A DNA stretch of 35,343 bases from an uncultured Lachnospiraceae bacterium (GTDB lineage Bacteria > Bacillota > Clostridia > Lachnospirales > Lachnospiraceae), in the NCBI GenBank assembly GCA_902783775.1, contig CACZSI010000132.1:1-35343 (forward strand). The letters run 5' to 3'. Within the stretch, counting starts at the first letter, position 1, and each line of letters opens with the position of its first letter. The position numbers and the translations under genes were made by a program. This document shows positions 8,923 through 16,188 of the stretch, piece by piece. Below the pieces are notes generated by a model. That model made no database searches. It was not told the origin of the DNA and saw only the letters and a program-made list of their open reading frames with translations.

Positions 8923-9294
8923 ATGAAATACAATCAGTATAAATATAAATTTTATTTGAATGCAAATCATTCAATTATTATAAATGAAAAAATGGGTGAG
9001 ATACATCCTCATACTTGGGAAATGAGCCTTGATGTAATTAAGGTAGTGGATGAGTTTATCCAGTTTTCAGCAGTTGAAAAAGCGGTGGAGGAAGTGTTGG
9101 CACCTTACCAGGATAAGTACATAAACGAGGTGAAGCCTTTTGATGAACTTAATCCTACATTGGAAAACTTAACTAAATTTTTTGATGATACTATAGGGGA
9201 AAGATTAAAGCAGGAAGGATGGTTATTAACAAGAATGGAGGTGGCTGAGACACCATCTAGAATTTATATAATTGATAATTTGCAAGATGAATAA
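8923..9294 (+). CDS. 6-pyruvoyl-tetrahydropterin synthase-related protein (exosortase G locus)
   Basis: Seen: 123 residues covering one PTPS/QueD domain. The zinc-type histidines are H16 and H28-x-H30. NPTLENL (77-83) matches the family's substrate-side helix, and E109 lies in AETPSR. The catalytic Cys, four residues before H-x-H in QueD/PTPS, is Met24, and the usual LDH active-site segment reads KYIN. Known: a PTPS-related family (TIGR03112) is recorded beside XrtG, as a small protein or as a domain of larger ones; both forms are present in this locus. Inference: a pterin- or zinc-binding protein that probably lacks the classical synthase reaction, perhaps regulatory or making a different product. 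It is unlikely to serve queuosine or biopterin synthesis, since no such genes are nearby. Confidence 0.8.
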   Translation: MKYNQYKYKFYLNANHSIIINEKMGEIHPHTWEMSLDVIKVVDEFIQFSAVEKAVEEVLAPYQDKYINEVKPFDELNPTLENLTKFFDDTIGERLKQEGWLLTRMEVAETPSRIYIIDNLQDE

Positions 9295-9317
9295 TCTCTT
9301 ATAAAAGGAGGGTATTT

Positions 9318-10946
9318 ATGGGTGAAAACGAATTAAAAAACTTTGCAATTATTCTAGAGAACGAAAACTTAGATGATTCTAGAAGCGTTAATGCAATTAA
9401 GGAAATGCTTAAGCAGGAAAATATTCTAGGATTAGAGTATAAGATTTACGATATAAACTCTGGAAAATTAGAGGAGACTAGGGAAGTATTTACAGGTCCT
9501 AAAAGTAACGAAAAGCCTTTAGTTTTAGATATGAAATCTCACCGGGGAAGAATCAGAACGGAATTTAAGATTTATCCTGCAGGGGAGATAACTGAGGAAA
9601 ATAAAGTGCTAATGGAGGATTTGTGTGCATCTATTTTTGTAATTTTAGAAAATGATGCACTTTTAAAAATTATTAATTCCAATAATAATTTTCTAGTGGA
9701 CGGAATGCTTAGCAGGGATGTTTTCGTGGATAAGGCATTGGAGAAAATTAGGGAAAATAAGGGCGTAGAATACTATTCTTTAGTGGTGGCTATTACTGAT
9801 TTCGATGCTATGAGAAGACTTTACGGTGAAGAAAAAGGTGAAGAAATCGTAAAGGGATATGCTAAAAAATTAGTAAGCTTATGTGATGAACAGGAGTTAG
9901 TAGGTCACAGAGGAAATGATAAGTTTGCCATGCTTATAAAAAAAGAAAATAAGAATAAGCTTGATGAACTTATGGAGAAGTATGAGATGAAATTAGAAAT
10001 TGATGGTAAGGAAGTTTCTATTATTATTAATGCTTACGCAGGTGTTTCTACCATTGATTCTGATTCTGCTACTTATGAGAAGCTTATTGTGGAACCTAGA
10101 TTGGCACTTTCTTATGGTGTAAATAACGGAATTAAAATGGTTAAAATTACCAATGAAATAAGAGATAGAATGCTTAACCGCAGAAGGATAGAAGATTCTT
10201 TTGCCGACGCGCTAGAGAAGGAATATATTAAACTTTGGTTCCAGCCTAAAATTGATATAAGAACTGATAAGATTGTGGGAGTGGAGGCGCTAGCTAGATG
10301 GATAGAGCCTGATAGAAAATATTTCCCTAATGAGTTTGTGCCGATACTAGAAGAGTCAGGCCTCATAAAGGAATTAGATTTTTATGTGCTAGAGAGAGCT
10401 TGTAAATATATGGCTGAGTGGAGAAAAGCAGGACATAATATTGTTCCATTGTCAGTAAATTTCTCCAGGGTAAATTTAGAAGATTTAAATCTGGCATATA
10501 AGATAAATGAGATTATTGAAAAATATCACATCAAAAAAAATCAGATTACTGTGGAAATTACAGAGACAGCATCTGAAAAGATGAAGGATAAGATGAGATA
10601 TTTTCTTGATACTATGCATGAATATGGTATCCAAACTTCTGTGGATGATTTTGGAACAGGTTATGCTTCCCTTTCCATCCTTAGAGATTTTACTATGGAC
10701 GAAATTAAAATTGATAAATCGTTTATTGACGCGCCGGTTTTTCAGAATAAATATCGAATCATAGTAGAGGGCATTGTCGAGATGGCTAAGTCTTTAGGAA
10801 TGAAAGTTATAGTGGAAGGTGTGGAGACTGAGTTACAAAAAGAGTTTCTAAAAGAAGTGGGATGTTATTATGTCCAGGGATATCTGTATGATAAGCCATT
10901 GCCACGTGACGAATTTGAAGAACGTTTAGTAGTTGGTTACAACTAG
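9318..10946 (+). CDS. Cyclic-di-GMP phosphodiesterase: degenerate GGDEF plus intact EAL domain
   Basis: Seen: 542 residues with no membrane helix. Residues 1-125 form an N-terminal region of unclear type. A GGDEF-like domain spans about 130-285, but its signature is degraded to RGNDKF (198-203). An EAL domain spans about 290-540 with EAL at 323-325 (EALARW), EITET, DDFGTGY, KIDKSFI, EGVET and QGY, all present. Known: these residues bind metal and substrate in c-di-GMP phosphodiesterases, and degenerate GGDEF domains often act as GTP-sensing regulatory modules. Inference: it lowers c-di-GMP in opposition to the cyclase encoded next. A clear AAAGGAGGG ribosome site precedes the ATG. The gene starts 23 nt after the PTPS-like gene, so the exosortase locus and c-di-GMP turnover look co-transcribed. 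Confidence 0.88.
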   Translation: MGENELKNFAIILENENLDDSRSVNAIKEMLKQENILGLEYKIYDINSGKLEETREVFTGPKSNEKPLVLDMKSHRGRIRTEFKIYPAGEITEENKVLMEDLCASIFVILENDALLKIINSNNNFLVDGMLSRDVFVDKALEKIRENKGVEYYSLVVAITDFDAMRRLYGEEKGEEIVKGYAKKLVSLCDEQELVGHRGNDKFAMLIKKENKNKLDELMEKYEMKLEIDGKEVSIIINAYAGVSTIDSDSATYEKLIVEPRLALSYGVNNGIKMVKITNEIRDRMLNRRRIEDSFADALEKEYIKLWFQPKIDIRTDKIVGVEALARWIEPDRKYFPNEFVPILEESGLIKELDFYVLERACKYMAEWRKAGHNIVPLSVNFSRVNLEDLNLAYKINEIIEKYHIKKNQITVEITETASEKMKDKMRYFLDTMHEYGIQTSVDDFGTGYASLSILRDFTMDEIKIDKSFIDAPVFQNKYRIIVEGIVEMAKSLGMKVIVEGVETELQKEFLKEVGCYYVQGYLYDKPLPRDEFEERLVVGYN

Positions 10947-10971
10947 GCAATGGATGGAAAAGGAAAGGGCT

Positions 10972-12045
10972 ATGAGATTATTAATTGATTTTATAAAACA
11001 AACATATATTTATATAATTGTTTTAGGTGGATTATTAATAGCATTAAACTCAATGTTTTTAGCTGATAAAAAGTCGAAAAGGAAAATCAATACCACATTA
11101 TTTATTTTATCAGCTGTAGTTTTTGTGGACTTTTTAACCGGAGTTTTAGAGGACAATAAAGATCTTATGTGGATTTACAAAGTTTTTGATTTGATATCCC
11201 AGGGATTAAAACCAGTTATTGTAATTGTACTGATTAAGCTGTTTACAGATAGGTTTAACAGAATATTTATCGCCATAGTTTCCGTTAATACCATCACATG
11301 TATGATAGCGATTTTCTTCAATGGATTTGTAAGTGAGAGAGTGGTTAAAGCCTACAGCATTCTGCCGATTGTCTGTAGAATCGTGCTATTAATTGTGCTT
11401 ATGGTTGAGGGAATAAAGTACATAAGTAAAACAAATCTTAGAGAAGCGAAGCTATTGATTTATATTCTAGTTAACATAGTGGTGACTATCAGTATCGATA
11501 TTATCACCACAAACGCTAGATTATTAAATCCAATCTATGCAATTAACATTATGTTCTATCTTCTTTATGTACATAATGAAAATTCTAAAAAGGATCCTCT
11601 TACTAAGGCTTTTAACCGTCAATCCTTTTATTCTGATGTTGAGTCTATTGGCTATGCCATCAACGGCGTAATTTTATTTGATGTCAATGACTTTAAAAAG
11701 ATTAACGATGTCTATGGCCACACCAAGGGCGATGAAGTTTTAGTATCTATTGTTGAGTCAGTGAATAAATACTTAACTCACGGGTCTAGATTATATCGTA
11801 CCGGAGGAGACGAATTTTTAATAATTAGTAGAAAAAATAAGGACACAATTATTAGTATTAGTGATAAAATAAGAAGTGAGTGTCAGAAGATGGGTTATCC
11901 TTGTGCAGTGGGAGTGTGTCTGCGCAATAAAAATATTTTATCTATCGATGATATGGTTAAGGAAGCGGATGAAAATATGTATAGGGATAAGAGTATCCAA
12001 AAGCAGAAGGCTAAAGATCAGAAAAACTCAAATTCACTCAAATAA
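10972..12045 (+). CDS. Membrane-bound diguanylate cyclase (GGDEF)
   Basis: Seen: 357 residues. Residues 1-200 contain about six hydrophobic helices with no recognised sensor motif. A C-terminal GGDEF domain follows with KKDPLTKAFNR (206-216), the metal-binding DVNDFKKIND and an intact GGDEF (278-282). No RxxD inhibitory site precedes it: the matching position has His-x-x-Arg. Known: such proteins make c-di-GMP from two GTP. Inference: a cyclase without product feedback, paired with the upstream EAL enzyme and likely sensing the membrane or envelope. Start: a longer reading frame opens at TTG 10933 inside the upstream gene, but AAAAGGAAAGGG (10958-10969) and the ATG at 10972, which leads straight into the first helix, are preferred. 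Confidence 0.85.
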   Translation: MRLLIDFIKQTYIYIIVLGGLLIALNSMFLADKKSKRKINTTLFILSAVVFVDFLTGVLEDNKDLMWIYKVFDLISQGLKPVIVIVLIKLFTDRFNRIFIAIVSVNTITCMIAIFFNGFVSERVVKAYSILPIVCRIVLLIVLMVEGIKYISKTNLREAKLLIYILVNIVVTISIDIITTNARLLNPIYAINIMFYLLYVHNENSKKDPLTKAFNRQSFYSDVESIGYAINGVILFDVNDFKKINDVYGHTKGDEVLVSIVESVNKYLTHGSRLYRTGGDEFLIISRKNKDTIISISDKIRSECQKMGYPCAVGVCLRNKNILSIDDMVKEADENMYRDKSIQKQKAKDQKNSNSLK

Positions 12046-12063
12046 AGAAAAAGAGGATTAGAA

Positions 12064-13890
12064 ATGCATAAAGTGTTTATGATGGGTAATGAGGCGATTG
12101 CCATGGGAGCAGTTGCAGCAGGAGTTAACGTGGTGGCAGGATATCCTGGAACACCTTCCACAGAGGTTTTAGAAACAGTGGCTAAAAACCGAGGAGATGA
12201 CTGTTACATAGAGTGGTCTGTCAATGAGAAGGCAGCTATGGAGTTAGTTACAGGTGCGGCGTATAGCGGCGCGAGAACATTGGTTACAATGAAGCAGATG
12301 GGACTAAACGTGGCAGCAGATCCATTGATGTGTGCTAGATATATTGGAGTAAAGGGCGGAATGGTTGTTCTAGTGGCAGATGATCCGGGACCAATATCTT
12401 CTCAGACTGAGCAGGATACCAGACATTTCGCAGCTTTTTCAAAGGTGCCATGCTTTGATCCGACAAGTGCTAAGGAAGCTTATGAAATGATTCAGGAAGC
12501 TTTCGAGTATTCAGAAAAGTATAATACTCCGGTATTCTTTAGACCAACTACTAGAGTATGCCATGGATATGCATCTATTGAAATAAAGGATAAAGTAGAA
12601 TATTACGTAAATAAACCGGAAGGTTTTATTAAAGATAAAAAGTGGGTTATTTTTCCTAAATTATCTTATGCTAATCATTTGAAAATCGGAGAGCAAGAGG
12701 TAGCTTTAGCTAAAGAATTTTCAGAGTATAAGAGAAATGAAATTTTAAATAAGAATGCTGAAAATAAAAAGGCCATTGCCACATCAGGTATTAGTTTTAC
12801 CTATGTGGCAGAGGCTTTAGAAAAAGGCGAAAAACTAAAGACATTTAAGGTAGCTACACCATATCCATTTCCGGAGCAGTTAGCTTTAGAATTTTTAGAA
12901 GGTGTGGATGAAGTTTTATGTGTAGAAGAGCTAGATCCTGTAGTGGAGGATGCTCTAGTTTATGTAGCTGGAAAATATAATTTAAAAGTTAAGATTCTAG
13001 GAAAGCGAACAGGCGATGTTAAAGCTGCCGGGGAGAATACTAGAGACAGCGTTAAGAACAGTATCGATAAGTTTTTAGGAATAGAAAACGAGATAAAAGG
13101 TCTTCAGGGATTTGAGGCTAAAGAAGCGCCTGAACTACCTGTACGACCACCGGTACTCTGCGCAGGTTGCCCTCACAGAGCATCTTTTTATGCCGTAAAA
13201 GAGGCAATGAAGGGTGAGAAGACATTGTATGCAGGAGATATCGGATGTTATACATTGGGCAATGCTATGCCTCTTGATATGGTGGATACATGCCTATGTA
13301 TGGGGGCTGGCGTAAATATGGCTCAGGGAATTGGAAGAATCGAGCCTGATACTAAGTGCTTTGCCTTTGTGGGCGATTCCACATTTTTCGCATCAGCTAT
13401 AACCGGTGTAGTCAATGCTATATATAATCAGGCGGATATGACTTTAGTGGTACTGGATAATTCTACTACAGCTATGACAGGTCACCAGCCTCACCCAGGA
13501 ACAGGTCATACTATGATGGGTGATGTGGTGGATAAGGTAAGCATAGAGGCGGTCTTAAAAGGCTGCGGCGTTAAGACAGTAAAAACCGTAGATCCCCTTG
13601 ATCAGAAATTGGCTATCGAGACAGTGAAGGAAGTAGCTAATGAAAAGGGGGTTAAGGCGATTATTTTTAAGTCCCCTTGCGTAGCTATTGTAAAGCCAAA
13701 TGATTCAGCTTCAATAAATGATAAATGTATTAACTGTAAGAAATGTATTAGAGAATTAGGTTGCCCAGCCCTTATTACAGTGGATGGAAAAGTGGCAATT
13801 GACAAGTCATTGTGCACAGGCTGCGGTCTTTGTAAGTCAGTTTGTCCTACTAGTGCAATCCAGTGTCAGGGAGGTAAGTTAAATGAATAA
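12064..13890 (+). CDS. iorA: Indolepyruvate ferredoxin oxidoreductase, alpha subunit
   Basis: Seen: 608 residues in the usual fused order. The N-terminal pyrimidine-binding domain has GNEAIAMGA and AGYPGTPSTE. A middle domain follows, then a TPP-binding domain with LCAGCPHR, GDIGCYTLG and VGDSTFFAS, and two C-terminal [4Fe-4S] motifs: CINCKKC with a further GCP, and CTGCGLCKSVCP. Known: IorAB oxidatively decarboxylates arylpyruvates (indolepyruvate, phenylpyruvate, hydroxyphenylpyruvate) to aryl-acetyl-CoA and reduces ferredoxin. The enzyme is cytoplasmic and oxygen-sensitive. It overlaps iorB by 8 nt and starts 18 nt after the cyclase gene with a GAGG ribosome site, so it may be read from the upstream transcript. 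No internal promoter was recognised. Confidence 0.95.
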   Translation: MHKVFMMGNEAIAMGAVAAGVNVVAGYPGTPSTEVLETVAKNRGDDCYIEWSVNEKAAMELVTGAAYSGARTLVTMKQMGLNVAADPLMCARYIGVKGGMVVLVADDPGPISSQTEQDTRHFAAFSKVPCFDPTSAKEAYEMIQEAFEYSEKYNTPVFFRPTTRVCHGYASIEIKDKVEYYVNKPEGFIKDKKWVIFPKLSYANHLKIGEQEVALAKEFSEYKRNEILNKNAENKKAIATSGISFTYVAEALEKGEKLKTFKVATPYPFPEQLALEFLEGVDEVLCVEELDPVVEDALVYVAGKYNLKVKILGKRTGDVKAAGENTRDSVKNSIDKFLGIENEIKGLQGFEAKEAPELPVRPPVLCAGCPHRASFYAVKEAMKGEKTLYAGDIGCYTLGNAMPLDMVDTCLCMGAGVNMAQGIGRIEPDTKCFAFVGDSTFFASAITGVVNAIYNQADMTLVVLDNSTTAMTGHQPHPGTGHTMMGDVVDKVSIEAVLKGCGVKTVKTVDPLDQKLAIETVKEVANEKGVKAIIFKSPCVAIVKPNDSASINDKCINCKKCIRELGCPALITVDGKVAIDKSLCTGCGLCKSVCPTSAIQCQGGKLNE

Positions 13891-14458
13891 GAATATAGTT
13901 TTATGCGGTGTAGGTGGCCAGGGAACGGTATTGGCATCTAAACTTATTGCAGCAGCTGCAATGGAGAAGGGCTTAGATGTAATGAGTGCTGAGACTATTG
14001 GTATGGCGCAACGCGGTGGAAGTGTTTTCTCTCACGTAAGAATGGGAGATAATATTTTTACGCCTATGATTGCTTATAAAGAGGCGGATATTATTATTGC
14101 CTTTGAGCCGGCGGAGGCTGTTAGAATGCTTCCGTATCTAAAGGATGGCGGAAAGATGATAGTAAGTAGCAGACCGGTTATGCCAACTACAGCCAGCCTT
14201 TCAGATTCTAACTACAATGGAAGCGAGATGATAGAGTACTTAAAAAAAGTGCTAGATGAGGTTGTGGTAATTGACACTAATAAGGCTTGCGAGGAGATTG
14301 GTTCTACAAAGGTTATGAACGTTCTTCTTTTAGGAGCCGCAGTTAAGACTGGTGTGCTAGGTATCACATTAGATGAGATTAAAGATATTGTAAAGAAAAA
14401 GGTGCCAGAGAAATTCCATGAGATTAATTTCAAAGCACTGGATTATGAAATAAACTAG
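13883..14458 (+). CDS. iorB: Indolepyruvate ferredoxin oxidoreductase, beta subunit
   Basis: Seen: 191 residues, a normal length for IorB. The N terminus carries the gamma-domain signature of 2-oxoacid:ferredoxin oxidoreductases (VGGQGTVLASKLIA), followed by AETIGMAQRGGSVFSHVR, which is typical of this subunit. Known: it pairs with IorA to complete the arylpyruvate oxidoreductase. The start ATG lies within the last codons of iorA in another frame (8-nt overlap), preceded by GGGAGGTAAG, so the subunits are probably made in equal amounts by coupled translation. The CoA ligase-like gene follows after 20 nt. Confidence 0.94.
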   Translation: MNKNIVLCGVGGQGTVLASKLIAAAAMEKGLDVMSAETIGMAQRGGSVFSHVRMGDNIFTPMIAYKEADIIIAFEPAEAVRMLPYLKDGGKMIVSSRPVMPTTASLSDSNYNGSEMIEYLKKVLDEVVVIDTNKACEEIGSTKVMNVLLLGAAVKTGVLGITLDEIKDIVKKKVPEKFHEINFKALDYEIN

Positions 14459-14478
14459 TTTAGGAGGAAACGGTAAAA

Positions 14479-15717
14479 ATGAAAATTTCTACGAAACAGA
14501 TTGAGCAGGTAAACAATCAGATCAAAGCCTTAGTAAAGGCGAAAAACTTCTACGGAAAGAAGTTGGAAAATTTAGGAATCACAGGTATTTCTAGTGCCGA
14601 AGATTTTGAGAATCTTCCATTTTCCGAGAAGAAGGATTTAAGAGATGCATATCCGCTAGGATTAATGACAGCCGATGAAAAGGATATTGTAAGAATCCAT
14701 TCTTCATCAGGTACAACAGGTCTTCCGGTTATCATCCCTTACACACAAAAAGACGTAGATGATTGGGGAGAGATGTTTAAGAGATGTTATGAATTCGCCG
14801 GCGTTACAAACAAGGATAGAATTCACATCACACCAGGTTATGGATTGTGGACTGCAGGAATCGGATTTCAGAATGGTGCAGAGAAATTAGGGGCAATGGT
14901 AGTTCCTATGGGACCAGGAAACACAGAAAAACAGCTACAGATGATGCAGGATATGGAAACTACAGTATTATGTGCCACATCATCATATGCGCTTTTATTA
15001 GCTGAGGAAATTGAAAAAAGAGGAATCAAGGACAATATCAAACTAAAAAAAGGTGTCATCGGTTCAGAGCGTTGGGGAGAAAAAATGAGAAAACGTATCT
15101 CTAATGAACTAGGAATTGAACTATATGATATTTATGGATTAACAGAGATTTACGGACCGGGAATTGGAATCAGCTGTAAGTATGACACAGGAATGCATTA
15201 TTGGGATGACTTTGTTTACATTGAGATTATTGATCCTGTAACATTAAAGCCTGTTCCTGATGGAGAGATGGGAGAAATCGTAATCACAACATTAGTTAAA
15301 GAGGGTGCTCCACTAATTAGATATCGTACTCACGATTTATCCAGAATTATTCCAGGTGAGTGTGAGTGTGGAAGCCACTTCCCTAGATTAGATGTCATCA
15401 AAGGAAGAACAGATGATATGCTAAAGATTAAGGGTGTAAACTTCTTCCCTAGCCAAATCGAAGAAATAATAGCAATGTTCCCAGAAGCATCAAGTGAGTA
15501 TCAGATTAGAATTTCTCACTTAGACGGTAAGGATACAATGAGATTATACATCGAGGCTAGCAGCGGAAGAGTAGACTTCCAGGAATTAGCACAGAAGATT
15601 ACAGAAACAGTAAAGAGCAAAATAGGATTCAAGCCAATTGTAAAGATTGTAGAATTAGGATTATTGCCACGAAGCGAGAAGAAGTCAAAACGTGTAATCG
15701 ACGAAAGATACGAATAA
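14479..15717 (+). CDS. paaK: Phenylacetate-CoA ligase family protein (AMP-forming aryl-CoA ligase)
   Basis: Seen: 412 residues, close to the usual 430 of PaaK. The nucleotide-binding loop is SSSGTTG (75-81). YGLTE, EMGEIVITTL, LIRYRTHDL and a C-terminal DDMLKIKGVNFFPSQ segment mark the adenylate-forming family and its mobile C domain. Known: the family joins arylacetates to CoA using ATP. Directly after iorAB it would interconvert the free acid and aryl-acetyl-CoA. Inference: in an amino-acid fermenter it may run towards acid release, or activate exogenous arylacetates for reductive carboxylation by IorAB; the sequence cannot tell which. The gene has a strong TAGGAGGAAA ribosome site and ends just before a terminator. 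The symbol is by family and the substrate is not certain. Confidence 0.85.
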   Translation: MKISTKQIEQVNNQIKALVKAKNFYGKKLENLGITGISSAEDFENLPFSEKKDLRDAYPLGLMTADEKDIVRIHSSSGTTGLPVIIPYTQKDVDDWGEMFKRCYEFAGVTNKDRIHITPGYGLWTAGIGFQNGAEKLGAMVVPMGPGNTEKQLQMMQDMETTVLCATSSYALLLAEEIEKRGIKDNIKLKKGVIGSERWGEKMRKRISNELGIELYDIYGLTEIYGPGIGISCKYDTGMHYWDDFVYIEIIDPVTLKPVPDGEMGEIVITTLVKEGAPLIRYRTHDLSRIIPGECECGSHFPRLDVIKGRTDDMLKIKGVNFFPSQIEEIIAMFPEASSEYQIRISHLDGKDTMRLYIEASSGRVDFQELAQKITETVKSKIGFKPIVKIVELGLLPRSEKKSKRVIDERYE

Positions 15718-15725
15718 AAATAAAG

Positions 15726-15758
15726 CCTTCGAAAGAGAAAATCTTTCGAAGGTTTTTT
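15726..15758. terminator. Bidirectional intrinsic terminator between convergent operons
   Basis: A perfect 11-bp stem (15726-15736 with 15742-15752) closes a GAAAA loop and is followed by six T on the + strand. The region on the other side reads as a T-rich tract on the - strand. It lies between the ends of the paaK-type gene and the zinc-operon lipoprotein gene, so it probably serves both. Confidence 0.9.
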
Positions 15759-15768
15759 AATACTTAAA

Positions 15769-16188
15769 TTATTCAATTACTGCATCTTTCAATACGCAGA
15801 AGAAATATCCTTTTCCTTTTACTTTAGTAAACTTACCGCATACTGTAACTTTTTCTTCGTCCTTAGGATACTTTCCATTTTTTAGTTCGAACTCAAATCC
15901 CTGAGAACAACAAGCTGTGGCATCATAGATAGTACATTCATGATATGTCTTTTTAGTGGTTTGATCAAAGTACTTATAGCATACACCAGTCATTCTAACC
16001 ATCTTACCCACATATTTATCAGGCTCAAGGGACATATTATAAATCTCAGTGTAGGCTACCGTGTCACCTAGTTTAGATAAATCTACGTCTACTTTTTTAG
16101 AAGAACTAGCTGATTTAGAACCACATCCTGTGACTAAAGCCATAATTAAAACCAGACTTATTGCCAATCTTAATAATCTTTTTTTCAT
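15769..16188 (-). CDS. Small Cys-rich lipoprotein, fourth gene of the zinc uptake operon
   Basis: Seen: 139 residues. A lipoprotein signal ends in LVTGC (Cys22), then a Ser-rich spacer and a compact beta-rich domain with EPDKYVGKMVRMTGV, ATACCSQGFEFEL and a VTVCGKF segment. Cysteines are at 70, 85, 93, 94, 117 and 131. Small proteins with an ACCSQG motif next to znuABC-type genes are familiar to me from Clostridia, but I know of no assigned function; an OB-like fold is a guess. Inference: a membrane-tethered zinc-binding or zinc-passing partner of the transporter. Start: the ATG overlaps the znuB stop by one nucleotide (TAATG), with AAGAGG upstream, so translation is coupled. A longer frame from 16224 inside znuB lacks the lipoprotein start and is not used. 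Confidence 0.75.
   Translation of the reverse strand: MKKRLLRLAISLVLIMALVTGCGSKSASSSKKVDVDLSKLGDTVAYTEIYNMSLEPDKYVGKMVRMTGVCYKYFDQTTKKTYHECTIYDATACCSQGFEFELKNGKYPKDEEKVTVCGKFTKVKGKGYFFCVLKDAVIE

Noticed and set aside
8923-9294. Annotation as a queuosine or biopterin synthesis enzyme (QueD/PTPS)
   Set aside because: The catalytic Cys and the LDH segment are missing, no queC/queE/folE-type gene is nearby, and a second such domain is fused to a membrane protein in the same locus.
11876-12061. Small extra gene overlapping the end of the cyclase
   Set aside because: It lies almost wholly within the GGDEF coding region in another frame, has no matching ribosome site, and its product has no recognisable features.
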